From assembly GCA_973895155.1 (NCBI GenBank), contig OZ316898.1:3534001-3598000 (forward strand): DNA of 64,000 nucleotides, read 5' to 3'. Under the pieces are notes generated by a model. It saw only the letters and a list, made by a program, of their open reading frames with translations, was not told the origin of the DNA and did no database searches. Positions 36,687 to 47,720 of the stretch are shown piece after piece (the first letter of the stretch is position 1; each line of letters opens with the position of its first letter). The position numbers were made by a program, and so were the translations under genes. This DNA comes from Marsupella aquatica (Eukaryota; Marchantiophyta).

Positions 36687-37463
36687 GTGCATTCTGTGCA
36701 TAACTGCAAGCTAGTAGTGTAGTCCCCTAATATTGAAGTCCTATGTGTTGTCTATCTAAATGCATTAGAAAAGCGCACCGTCTGTAAGTGCGACTCAACG
36801 TTTATTTTGTAAATGCAACAAAAACTTTGAGCAACAGGAATTTCCATGTGTGACAACTATATAGCCCACAAGTGCTTCCGGGGTTTGCAAGCTTGGTGAG
36901 TTGTTTCCGGGCCCTAACCTCACCATGTCCACTCTTAACAGTTAGCTACTCAACTTTGAATGCCTCGAATCTTGAAGTGTTTATGCAGGGATGCACTAAA
37001 TGGGAAGGACCCAGGGTCCGGGGCAAAGACATCGAGTTCTGGAAAAAGTGCAGGTGAAAGGAGTCGAAAGTTTGCTGTTGACCGGAGGAGGAGTAACGTG
37101 AGGAATGAAATTTAGCACTGTTCATTCATTTTACACTAATCAAAGAATTGCTGAAACGGTGTCATCACGTCTATGCCACCAAATAGAAGGAAGATACACC
37201 AGCCATATAAGCCTGCCAAATTGCTATGGCAAAATTAAGTTGACTAAGAACAGAGAAGACCTGTGTGTGAACATGACCAAAGACCACACTCTACACATTT
37301 GAGAACATGACTAAATGATGGGTCAAAAGCAGGTAGCTACACCTGTTGTATATATATCCACATGAGGTTTATCTAAATTCTATAGATACCTGTTGTATCT
37401 ATATTCACATGTTTGATTCTACAGAAAGCTTTGTCCTGTACACAAATTCTATGGCTGAAAGAA
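36687..37463. other. Intergenic, 3' flank of the DUF1350 gene
   Basis: No gene is recognised; the last part may be the 3' UTR of the minus-strand DUF1350 gene. Confidence 0.35.
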
Positions 37464-40400
37464 TTATCTCATCGAATCATTCATCCAGCTAGCGAGGTCG
37501 TTCACTAAGTTGTCAATGTCTTCAGTCACCTGGGAGCGAGTCTTCATGTTCCTGGCTTCCGGAAATTCAGGAAAGGATTGCCCCATCTCCTTGGCCACAT
37601 TTGCAAACGGTGTATTGGCGGCAAATGCTCCCAAATTACCGAGGAGCTCTGAACCTCTTGCAAACGCATCAATCATCCCTGGTGGAACTTCAGGTAAAAC
37701 CTGCACAAAAACCATCATCGTGAGCGTTAATCTCACAGTTACTGGACATCAATGCGATGATTTCGTCAATATCAACGATTCTCGTAACTTTAATCTACTT
37801 GCTAGTTAGTCTCCTTTATGGCCTTTCGGTAAGATTATCATAACTTTAATCTTCTTGCTAGTTAGTCTCCTTTACGGTCTTTCGGTAAGATTGTACACTG
37901 TTGGTCCCATCGCCCCGTTGGATGCCCGTAGACATTATATTTATTCACTAATCTAATCCAGAATAAGGTTATACCCTTTCAGGATGCTTAAAAGCTGACT
38001 CGGAAACTTGGTCTGATCGGAATGCCTACCGTTCTATGCCAGACTTTACCGTCTACAGACTTCTGAAAGCAATCGTGAGCAGTAATACCACTGTCATTCC
38101 AACCACAGATATCGTCACTTTGGAAATATTTCTAAGCATGGAAACCATTATACCTGCTGCAAAGGGCGAGTGTGATCTCCTGGAAGAGTTCGAACAGACA
38201 TATTCAGGTAACCACTGACAGTTGAGTCAAAACTCAGCATACGCGCAAGATCTGGGGTCTCATCAATTGTATCATCTCTGAACTTTACGAGGAGATTTCG
38301 ACCAACACCGTAATACGACTTCACCTGAAAAGGAACAGATACAATTGATTGATTCCTCGAAAAAGACTTCAAGCATCAGGAGCTTCGGACTAATTTTCAA
38401 AGAAAGGATCCGGAAAGGATCTGCATCGGCATATTAACCCAAAACGTCCCTTCCATTGCAGTAGGAATAAGTAGCAACCAACGAGAAAGTACACACCAAC
38501 TTGGATGTCTCCTCAGGCGTGGGTGTGAATTTGTCTTTGCCACTAGCAAGATCTGTATAAAGAGGTGGAAGCTGCTCCACCAACGGCAGAATCTGCTTGA
38601 CCAAAGGTGGGCTCAAGCTTTGAAGTTGTTTAAGTGCGAAATCAGCCTGTAAGGCATGGAAAACAACAAGGTCAAATATAAACCTACAAATCAAATCTAG
38701 TGTTCGTTGGTTGTGCAACTTTGACCATTTGTACTCCCAATTGGATTTCACAACAAATGTGCGAATCGTGAACGCTTCAATCATCCTCGTAAAGTGAGAT
38801 ATTCAGGGAAGGCAACGGTAAGGAGATACAATCAATCAACCAACAAAACTAGAGGATTGGGGCGGGGGGTTGCCAGGCCCGGACGCTCTTGATGTGCTTT
38901 CCTTTTCCTGATCCAGGCCACTCACCTCCCGCCTGAGGACGAAACATGACGACCCTGGAACAAACCTCTCTGTACTACAACTGAGACACAATGTACATCT
39001 TCAGTAAAGAAGTGCAGCATTCGATTACCCCGAGCCGAATAGCTGGCGACGTAGTGAGTTGAGCAATGAGTGGTGCAAAGTTTTGTGCCATCGGAATGAT
39101 TACGGGTGAGAAGAGCGGGATTGCCTTGGACGCCTCCTGCATTGATAAATGGACTTCTCAAAAACCCTCAAAGTTCTCTCCTTTTCTTTATATCTATTTC
39201 AAAATTTTCCACTCAATCGAAACAGAAAAAACGGTAGATCTAGGTACAGTCTTGAAACCTTTGTTTTGTTGGACGGACGAATGATATTCCTCTGCCTCAA
39301 AACTTTACTCACCATAAACTTCCCTTTCATGTTTAAAAATAAAACAAGTATGCCTCAGTTCAGCTTTCCAGCTAAGCAATGTGTCAGCAAAAACTCGTCC
39401 TATTTCAGCACACTGCCGTTTCTACTTGATACACTTATGTATTGTGATGTAAATACGAACCTTGTTATTGAAAGACATCAGAATATTGCCTTGCCGTTGC
39501 ACGGCATACCGTGCTCCTGTCAATCCAAGTAATGCACAGATGTCATTACTTGCAGAATTGAACAGTTCCAGAACACTTCAATGCATAACGAAGGAGCCCG
39601 CAAAAGGCTCAACTTCAAGACCCAAATGAAATAAAATTCAACAACACAGAGGTTGTGAAAAATGCTAGAAAGATTCAATGCAATCAGAACTGGACATCTT
39701 CAAAAGAGTCGCCTGCACATGCATCTTAGTGTTCAGAAAGACGTACACTAACAGGTGGTTGAGATGACTTACCCACCAACAACAAAGCCAAGGAGCCAAA
39801 AGAGTGACCAACTCCAAAAACTGGTAATGACTCCACCTTTTAACAAACAACATAGTTAGCCTCCTCGGTTGCCATCTGCCAAGCTAACTCCTCAAGTACA
39901 GCAGCAGAATCTGTGAAAAAGTATGAGCAGAGAGAAGAATCGAACGAGACAGTGAGTGCTTGAATATTTGAAAGATGCTCAGATGAAAAAAGTGATTGAA
40001 TTAATGAGTAGCCGGTACAAGATTCCTACTCATGATTCATGAATTTGAGTAGGCAGATTTATTTCCCCCAAAGTCTTGGCCCCTAAACGTCTACTCTGAA
40101 ATATCTTTGGATAAAAGAAATGGAAATAAATAAAAGCCACGCCAAGAATTCACCAAGTCATCCCGAATACTCCGCATACAGCGATCAAACTTAAACTGGA
40201 CCTCATCGGCAATCCGAAGGTGATCAAAGCCACTTGCGAATGGTGTAGCCACAACAAGGAAACCCCTGTACAAACGATATGAAAATCACGATTATAATAC
40301 TTCAAAGGCTTTGGATCCTTCCATCAGATATGGCAAAGAGGCAATACCGTGCTGGGAGCAAATGACATTTGGAAGTGGTGACTACAGTTGCATCCTCTAC

Positions 40401-41818
40401 CTTTCACTTAGTCGCTCTAAAAAGAGGCGATAGGTAAGCTGCGGAGTGGCTCCTACAAAGACACCTCCGACAAAGTGCACCACTGCACGCGGTTGGATCT
40501 TACTAGGACGAAGAACCCAAACTCCCTGCGGCAATCGAAGTAAATATTAAAGCAGAAACCTTTGTCTATCAAAATATAGACAACTGAGCGAACACACACA
40601 AGTTGGCACACGAAGTAGCTTCCAACCTAATTCCAAAACCACTTGGCGCGTAATATTCAATTCCGAGAGATTCTAAAACGACATCTTCAGCACTACTGAG
40701 ACTGTATAAATGATAAATTCTCACAAAACAGCTTTTGTCTAACTGACTGGCACCTGATAATCTTCCCACCGCCCTGCATCCCCAGCAGTACCCTGCGTCC
40801 TCCTAGCTGTATCGGAAATCACCCTTCAGCACCCCAAGTAATTCAGATACTTAGTCCTCCTTTCTCGATTACCATTTCGTAACAAAAGCCGAGCCCAGAC
40901 TTGAACGAAAGCATAAACGAAAACGGTCCTTGACACATTCGGCCACAGGGAAACGCAATCCTGTTTACTCTGACTACTGCAGTTGGTAGAACGGCTTCCA
41001 GAAACATCTCTAGCCCTGGAAAGCTTCAAACATCCATTAGGTTATGGAAATAAAAACGATCATGGTGCTCTCTGAAGCAGACTCTCCCTAGCACCACAAA
41101 AAGATCCCAACACAACGTGAAGGAATGTTTCGTTATTCGTTAGTATGCGAGACCCCTCATTACTATGGCTAGTTGCTATGAACCCTTCCAGAAAAGGAGA
41201 CTTGAAAGGATTCCCTTCTACATCTACAGCTCTAGACCGCTTCAGACGATGCTTTCTGCGATGATAAAATGAAAAGTATGCTGTGCGGCATAGACTCTGG
41301 CTGATTATCACAAAACCAGCTGATCGTCTCACATCATGAAGGTATGATTATTTATTCATTGAAATTCGAGTCCCCTCAAAGAGCAACCATTACTCCACAA
41401 TTACAATTTTGGGTGGATCGTGATTGCTCTTGGAGGGTACCCAAATTTGACGTAGTGGGCCTTGCTAAACCCTTAGAAGTACCAAGTTCTGTGAGCATGT
41501 AAATTCACCTCCTAAACGAGAATATCCTTGAAAATGATGACATCCATCAAATCAACTGATCAAAGTCGTGTACAACTAAAAATTCACACCGGTAGTAGTG
41601 CGGTCACGCTTTTATTACAGTATCAACGACTTCATTCAATCATTGCGAAATTCGATATGCTGGAGGGCATGAATCAGGTAGAAAAATTCACCTTTCGATT
41701 TTACCGTAAAGCTGGACACTTTGATCCTTTTCTCTGTCGTCCATATCGCTAGTGAAGTTGGATTTGGGGGCTTGGGAACGAACAACGACGCCATGCTCTG
41801 CAATCCGAGCAGGAGCAT
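37464..41818 (-). CDS. DUF1350 alpha/beta-hydrolase, probably plastid
   Basis: Ten exons on the minus strand: 41818-41705, 40792-40754, 40525-40401, 40265-40154, 39830-39773, 39516-39461, 39136-39029, 38646-38497, 38324-38154 and 37700-37464. The frame is continuous for 1170 nt (389 residues), the usual family size. The N-terminal 40 or so residues look like a targeting peptide; an in-frame TGA just upstream supports the ATG at 41818 (or Met 9). The core reads VVHFVGGVFVGATPQLTYR, ATPFASGFDHL, then the nucleophile elbow FGVGHSFGS (Ser140), FNNKEASKAIPLFSPV, SLSPPLVKQILPLVEQLPP, KSYYGV.RNLLVKFRDDTIDE and LPGDH (His305). The last His and a preceding Asp are plausible triad members. The family is conserved in plants and cyanobacteria; its substrate is not known to me. 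Confidence 0.9.
37785..37892. repeat. 54-bp tandem duplication in an intron
   Basis: CATAACTTTAATCTTCTTGC...CGGTAAGATT is present twice with a few differences, in the last intron of the DUF1350 gene. It does not touch the splice borders. Confidence 0.85.
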
Positions 41819-41981
41819 TCTGAAAAAGTCTCCTCCTCAGAATCGTCGTCGTTCCCAGTGCTCCAGAATCTAGTTGTCTCCTTCTAACGCAAAGTAAACT
41901 TCGAGCCTGTTGTGGATCCCAAACTCCAAAAGACACCCATGAGCTAGTACGATTACTACTACTAGCAGTACAGCTACCAAC

Positions 41982-42476
41982 GTGATGTCTGCAGTTCAAA
42001 CTCGTTCCTCCAATTTTGGAAATTGGAGGATTTACAACCAGAAGCATGATTATTCAATTTCCCGGGCCACCCTCTCTTTTGCACTGTCAATCTCTCGCTC
42101 TCTTGGTCCACCCCACCCTCCCCTGCAAGACCAGATTCGACGACGGCAGCGAATCTCAGCCAATTTCTCCCTCCCTGCCCTGCCACAACAACAGGACCAT
42201 CAAACTCGGCTACGCTCCTTCATCTGTACTGTAAAGGGGAGCTCCGACTCTTCTCAGCGGGCCCTTGATTCAGAAGAAAGGTACACGCACTGTACAATAC
42301 ACGACAGCACCAGAAAGCCCAACCTTCGTCCAGCAAATCCGGGAGAAGATTCCGCCACACAACCCAGCTGGACCCACTTTGGCAGACTTCTCACTCAAAC
42401 AGAGGCTGGAGATTTCTTGACATCTCAAAAATTAGATCCTCTCGGCAGAAGTGCTCACAAGCCGCTTCTAGATTAA
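41982..42476 (+). CDS. Hypothetical frame divergent from the DUF1350 gene (doubtful)
   Basis: A 164-residue open frame whose start is about 165 bp from that of the minus-strand DUF1350 gene, in the opposite direction. It is Ser/Gln/Arg-rich with no recognised domain. A second frame here (42016-42234) is also open. This may be the first exon of a divergent gene cut off by later insertions, or just the promoter region of the DUF1350 gene. Confidence 0.2.
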   Translation: MMSAVQTRSSNFGNWRIYNQKHDYSISRATLSFALSISRSLGPPHPPLQDQIRRRQRISANFSLPALPQQQDHQTRLRSFICTVKGSSDSSQRALDSEERYTHCTIHDSTRKPNLRPANPGEDSATQPSWTHFGRLLTQTEAGDFLTSQKLDPLGRSAHKPLLD

Positions 42477-42789
42477 ACTCTGGACTTCAACTGGTCCAGT
42501 TCTTCTTTTGTACAAGCAGATGGGCGAACACTGCTCTGCTGCCCACAGCTCGCTGGTCTGATGCACAGCAGCAGTATAACTTGAGGATGAGTTTATCCAC
42601 GTCGTGTTCTTTTCGTCTGGCGGTGTCCAATCTTCCATGCTCCATAAACCATGGTCATCATCTACTCTACCTCGTAAGTGATGTCATCTCAACGGGGAAG
42701 AGCAGAGTGAAGAGGACGGAAGCAGGAATGATGAAAGGAATGATGACAAACTACAGGTAGACAGAAGAGTTAATTGGCTACTCACCCTC
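42477..42789. other. Intergenic, no gene seen
   Basis: No conserved motif or element end is recognised. Confidence 0.35.
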
Positions 42790-43536
42790 AGTAAAACAGA
42801 GGGCCACTTGTCCACCATCCCGAATGTTGGGAGGGACAAAAAGACGACTCAAAAGGGGTGAAAACGAGGGAAAAGGATCTAGAGGCAAGAGACCAACAAA
42901 GGGGGAAAAGAGGGGAAGAACCCAAGAAAACTAAGGAGCCAAAGAGCTTGAGATATATATCAAAGTGCCAGAAGGCAAATATGCGTACAGAGGGCCCCAA
43001 TTTTTTTGAAAGAGGCCCAATAAAGGAGGGAAAAGAAGGGAAAAGGCCGCAAGAAGTCCAAGGAGGCCGAATTAAACAAGCAAGCAAGGAGCCCCCCACA
43101 ACAACAAATGAACAAAGACAAAGCCAAAAACCAATAACTTACAAAGAATACTAACACCCTATTGAGCCAAGAACTGAAAAGCCTAGTAGAACTTCGGAGT
43201 AAACTGCATAGGAGGATCCCGGAGAGGGATCTGAGTAGAGGCCCTAAAACCAATTGCCCCGGCCCTACAAATGAGAGTGAAGGCCTAGGCCCTTTGAAGT
43301 ACAACAGACATCCTCTATCAAAAGAAAATTGGGATGACAGATACAAAGGGGAAAGGCCTTTGCTCAGTATAAAAAATTGCATAGACTCAAAGGACCTGGT
43401 CAAAGGTAGGGTGGAGAGCACCTTAAACCTTGAGTGCAAAAGGGTATAAGAGATCCCCCCAGGTAGCGAACTGCATACTAGGCTTCCTCCTTGAGCCGAG
43501 CTGCCTTGGCTGCAGCATGTCTAGGCACATGGGCAG
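42790..43536 (-). pseudogene. LINE-like reverse-transcriptase tail fragment (minus strand)
   Basis: The reverse complement contains AAGGCAGCTCGGCTCAAGGA, which matches the start of the tail fragment at 30112, and then diverged, frame-broken sequence equivalent to it and to 61687-62225. It abuts the 5' LTR of the copia element. Several frameshifts make it non-coding. Confidence 0.5.
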
Positions 43537-43906
43537 TGTTAGGCATATACTCTTAGGTCTAGGGTTGCGATTGTAACCGAGATTGTAACCGAGATTGTAA
43601 CCATACTTAGGGCTGACCTTAGTTGCATACTAGGTTAGGTTAACTAGATTGCACACTATCTCCCAAATGGTATTTGCTTGGATAGGAAGAACTCAAACTC
43701 ATTATTACAAAGCTAGTTGAGAGATAGTGAGATCTTGTACTGCGGAGACTTAGTATGGCCGACGGGCCTAGACTGCAGTGAAGCTCTCGTGTGTTCTGTG
43801 GACATAGTCTCAGTTGAGGTGTACCACGTGTCTCTCTGTGTTAACCAACTACTTGTATATTGGATGGTCATGGGCTTACTCTTGTGGATGTCATCTTTGC
43901 TCAACA
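43537..43906 (+). repeat. 5' LTR of the copia retrotransposon
   Basis: Begins TGTTAGGC and ends GCTCAACA (TG...CA borders), 370 bp. Its second half (GCTAGTTGAGAGATAG, then TATGGCCG.CGGGCCTAGA, CACGTGTCTCTCTG) closely matches the LTR at 61343-61686; the first half is more diverged, with two extra GATTGTAACCGA units. The flanking five bases (GGCAG) do not match those after the 3' LTR (TGGTT), so the element ends may have recombined. Confidence 0.7.
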
Positions 43907-43925
43907 ATTGGTATCACAACATGCC
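43907..43925 (+). promoter_or_regulatory. Primer binding site of the copia element
   Basis: ATTGGTATCACAAC directly follows the LTR. It resembles the TGGTATCAGAGC complement of initiator tRNA-Met used by plant copia elements. Confidence 0.6.
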
Positions 43926-43996
43926 TGGGAGGTGATGAGGTTTTTTTGTGATGGTTTTTTTCAGCGTTCAGTGTTGGTGGTTTATTCGGAGTTTTC

Positions 43997-44350
43997 CTTA
44001 AAGGGTGATTTTTATAAAATATAATATAAACCCAGAAAAGCCCCACGGGAAGGGGCGAGGGAAGGGGAACGCAAGCAGCACAAAGTCCAAGCACACAGGC
44101 ACAACGCCTCCAAGGCGGACAGAAATGAGGAGATCCCAAACAATAACCCCATGCAGGCCAATCATAGCCTCAAAGGAACAAGGTCAAAAAGACCCATCAA
44201 ACCCAAAGCCCCTAACACACCAACGATTCAAAGGGGGAGAGGAGCCAAAAACTAACCTCCCCAAAAGGCCCCCAGAATCCTACAATCCGCAAACCCTACC
44301 CCAGAGCAGAACAGGGAGCAGAACCCAGCAGACAAATCCATTACCAACAA
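43997..44350 (-). mobile_element. Retroposon fragment in the copia leader
   Basis: Read on the minus strand it is pyrimidine-rich and ends with GGGTTTATATTATATTTTAT, resembling the 3' ends of the retroposons at 3320-4716. It interrupts the region where copia gag would start. No domain is recognised, and the borders are approximate. Confidence 0.35.
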
Positions 44351-44356
44351 CTAGTG

Positions 44357-44698
44357 AATCATGTTAAGGATTGTTCTTAGTCTTGTGACTCATAGGTTAC
44401 GGCACTTAGGCTAACCACAGCTAGGATCTTAGTTGAAGTTAGGTTAGTCATGTGTGACCTTGTATATACCAGGGCTAGTGTAAGCCGCTGGTGTGTGGTG
44501 CTTACTCATTGTAACGGAGCAACTTGAGGAAGATGGAGAGCATGTGTGTTTGTCTACTCTTGAAGTAAAGCTTGAGTGTTCGTGTGGACGTAGCCTTGGA
44601 GAAGAAGTGAACCACGTAGAGATTGTGTCAACTATGTGTGCATGGAATGAGTAATGATTGGATCATCATGAAGGAAAATGTCATAGTTCAACAAATCA
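44357..44698 (+). mobile_element. Solo LTR with 5-bp target duplication
   Basis: A 332-bp LTR (44362-44693, TGTTAAGG...TTCAACA) is flanked on both sides by AATCA (44357-44361 and 44694-44698). It is related to, but diverged from, the LTRs at 43537 and 61343 (shared CTTGTGACTCAT, GCTAACCACAG, GTGGACGTAGCC, GTGAACCACGTA). A copia relative inserted into the leader of the older element and then lost its interior by LTR–LTR recombination. Confidence 0.8.
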
Positions 44699-45229
44699 AG
44701 GACAACCAATTGAGCTATCCTAGCTTCTAACTAAACTACTAACTACTCTCTGAAGAATCAGGAGAGGCAATCCTTTCTCGAATCACCATGCGAACACACA
44801 CATAAAGTAAAAACCCATTGAAGATCAAAAGATTTCAGCACAGCGAAAAAATCCTCCTCCTCTACGACCTGTCCAAGTCCTTTTAATTCCCGTGATACAT
44901 ACTTGAGCCCTCATAAGTCGATTATGTCTTCTACTAGGTGCAGTACAAAGAGCAATTGAAAGCAAGTGATCACAAGTCTCTGATAAAATGAATCTTAAAT
45001 CAAATTCTCTGCTACCATTTTTTGAGAACATCTGATGATTCCTTCCCAACCAAAGATGCCAACGTTGGCCTCGTTTTTGCCTTGGATGGTGGGTTGTTGG
45101 CATCGGTTCTCCTGCTCCCAGTTTTGACACAAGCCGGTTTGGTTGCTGCACCAGTCGCGGCCCTCCCTTTGGGCAGTGTGCGGCATCGGCCTGTGGTTTT
45201 GGTTGGGGCTGGTTTGTTAGATTTCAGAT
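44699..45229. other. Remnant between solo LTR and pol, gag not recognisable
   Basis: No gag nucleocapsid motif (CX2CX4HX4C) is seen here on the plus strand. A minus-strand frame of 108 residues (44825-45151) may belong to foreign DNA. The normal gag region seems deleted or replaced. Confidence 0.35.
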
Positions 45230-46835
45230 GTTTGATGGTGTTGTGAGAACGGTGAGGAATGTGAGATATATTCCCAGCATATGAAAAATCTTATTTCACT
45301 TGGAGTTTTAGAAGCAAATGGCCATCAGTGGAGTTCTGCTAATGGTGTCCTTCAGGTTTCAACTGGTACTAAAGTTGTATTGAAGGGAAAGAGATATAAC
45401 AATCTATACGTTTTGGAGGGCAGTGTAGTTTGTGATGAAGCCAATGTAACCTTATCTCATGAGGAGACGGCCCGGCTGTGGCACTTCCGTTTGGGCCACA
45501 TGAGTGAAAAAGGTTTGGCTATTCTTCAGAAGAAATGATTACTTTCTAATTTGCAATCTTGTAAGTTGGAATTTTGTGAGCACTGTGTGCTTGGGAAGCA
45601 GCACAGGAAACCCTTTGGAGTTGGAACTCACACCAGCAAGGAGGTACTTGAGTATGTACATAGTGATGTGTGGGGTCCAGCCCCTACTCCCTCACATTCT
45701 GGACGGTTATACTATGTCACGTTCATAGACGATTACTCAAGGTATGTGTGGATATACTTTCTACATAGTAAGTCTGATGTTTTTGCCACTTTTAAGGAGT
45801 GGAAAGCCCAAGTTGAGAATCAGACTGGTAATAAGGTAAGATATCTACGATCAAATAACGGCGGTGAATACAGTTCTGGTGAATTTGGAACGTATTGTAA
45901 GGAGCAGGGGATTACCCGCCATCTCACAACAAGTTATACTCCTCAGCAGAATGGTGTTTCTGAGAGACTCAACCGAACACTATTGGACCGCTCGAGGAGT
46001 ATGTTGAGTCAATCATGCTTACCATATGAGTTTTGGGCTGAAGTTGTCAACACTACAGCTTATTTGGTAAATTTTTCTCCATCCAGTTCTATTGGATTCA
46101 AGACGCCATTTGAAATGAGGTACGAGCAGATTACTCACATCTGAGGATTTTTGGATGTGATGCTTATGTGCTTACACCTTCCCAGCTTCGATCCAAGCTG
46201 GAATCCAAGTCAAAGAAGTGCATTTTCCTTGACTATCAGAAAGGTGTCAAGGGTTATAGGTTATGGGATCCAGTAACCTGTAAGCTAATTGTCAGTAGAG
46301 ATGTGTCCTTTAATGAGTCCGGATCATCAAAGGAGGGGGAGAGTTCTCAGGACTCCCATACTGACAAGGAGAAATCTCCCATCCCGGACCGGGTTGAGGG
46401 GGAGATTAGTCATGATGCTGTTCATGACAGGAGAGATGGAGAAGCTCCGAGCTTGGAGCTGGTTTCTGTGATGGAACAAGAGGAGCAGATTGTTGTTGGG
46501 GTACCTCAAATTCAACCAGCAGCAGCAGCAGATCAGCCTGAGTCATCTACTAGAAGAACTTCCAATCGTTCTACTAGAGCTCCTACCAGGTATGGTCAAT
46601 GGGCAGACTCATCTAAGCTAGATGATATTGACATTGCACCTGATGATGATGACATGGCTTTGATCTTGGAAGAAGGAGAGCCTTCTTCGTACAGTGAGGC
46701 TTGTGCTTCAGAGCAGAAGCATGAGTGGAATGCAACAATGCAGAGGGAGTTGCAATCTTTGAGTGACAACAAGACATGGGAGCTGGTGGAGTTTCCAAGA
46801 GGTCAGCAAGTGATGGACAGCAAGTGGATTTACAA
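45230..46835 (+). pseudogene. Ty1/copia pol, 5' part (protease end, integrase)
   Basis: Reads from the end of the protease region (KNLISLGVLEANGHQW) into the GAG-pre-integrase HHCC zinc motif (HFRLGH...CEHCVLGK), then the integrase core with HSDVWGP, FIDDYSRYVWIYFL, RSNNGGEY and QQNGVSERLNRTL. The second catalytic Asp of the D,D-35-E triad, normally in RSDNGGEY, is Asn here. Lesions: TGA at about 45536, a frameshift at about 46141, and a CACTA insertion at 46836 in the linker before the reverse transcriptase (after KWIY). It cannot make a working polyprotein. The rest of pol resumes at 59722. Confidence 0.92.
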
Positions 46836-46859
46836 CACTAGAAGAAAACAGGGCCCTTT

Positions 46860-47720
46860 ATGACCAATCACCCAATGACGGAAATGAATCAATGACCAAA
46901 ATTTCTAATGACACAAAAAGAATGACGGGAGAATGACTGTCCACAATGACCAATAAACTGAAATGACAAAATGATAACTTTTGCGTCATTTTGTATAATG
47001 TCTGTAATGACTGATGTGACCAAAATGACACAATTTTCCTAAAATGGTCAATTTAGACACATGTCCTAAATGACACAATAAATAACAACAATGATAAATC
47101 AGTGTTTAGCACCATTATAGTCACTTTGGACAATGATTGAAATGACCAAAAATCTATTTGGGTCATTTTGGACAACGGTGATAAATGACAAAAATGTATT
47201 CCCGTCATTTTAACCAACGGTGTTAAATGACAAAATCTAGGGTCAATCTCAAAATAAGAATATATCAGTGTTTACAACAACATACCGTCATTATGGATTT
47301 CTCTCATAAATGAATAACTCTAGGGTCAATCTTGAAATTAGGATATATATATCAGTGTTTACAACAACATACTGTCATTATGGACTTGTCACATAAATGA
47401 CTAAATATAGGGTCAATATAAAAATCACGATATATTAATGGTTACAATAACATACAGTCATTATGGACTTATTGCATAAATGATTACTTATAGAGTCATT
47501 AAAGAACCCAAGAGATATCAAGATTAAAATACTCAATAGTCATTCCAGACACCGGTCATAATTGTAGTCATTGAAGAATGCCAATGACTACAATAAGGGT
47601 AATGTCAGTGGTCATATTAGAGGTCATTTTGACCAAATGACTATATAAGTTGTCATTCAAGACACCCTCATGGTGTCATTATGGACCAGCATAAATGACC
47701 ATTTTGGTCTACGAGCTTAA
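46860..47720. repeat. Left subterminal AATGAC/GTCATT motif region
   Basis: Dozens of AATGAC and GTCATT words in both orientations, often as AAATGACCAAAAT or GGTCATTTTGG. The same words fill the last 700 bp of the element (58980-59715). CACTA elements typically bear such short subterminal repeats, which bind the accessory transposase protein. A trio of near-identical blocks (ATATATCAGTGTTTACAACAACATAC) lies at about 47268-47460. Confidence 0.75.

Noticed and set aside
41688-42047. 119-residue minus-strand frame as first exon of the DUF1350 gene
   Set aside because: The donor at 41705 leaves it out of phase with the next exon. The alternative frame starting at 41818 joins in phase 0 and gives a continuous 389-residue protein.
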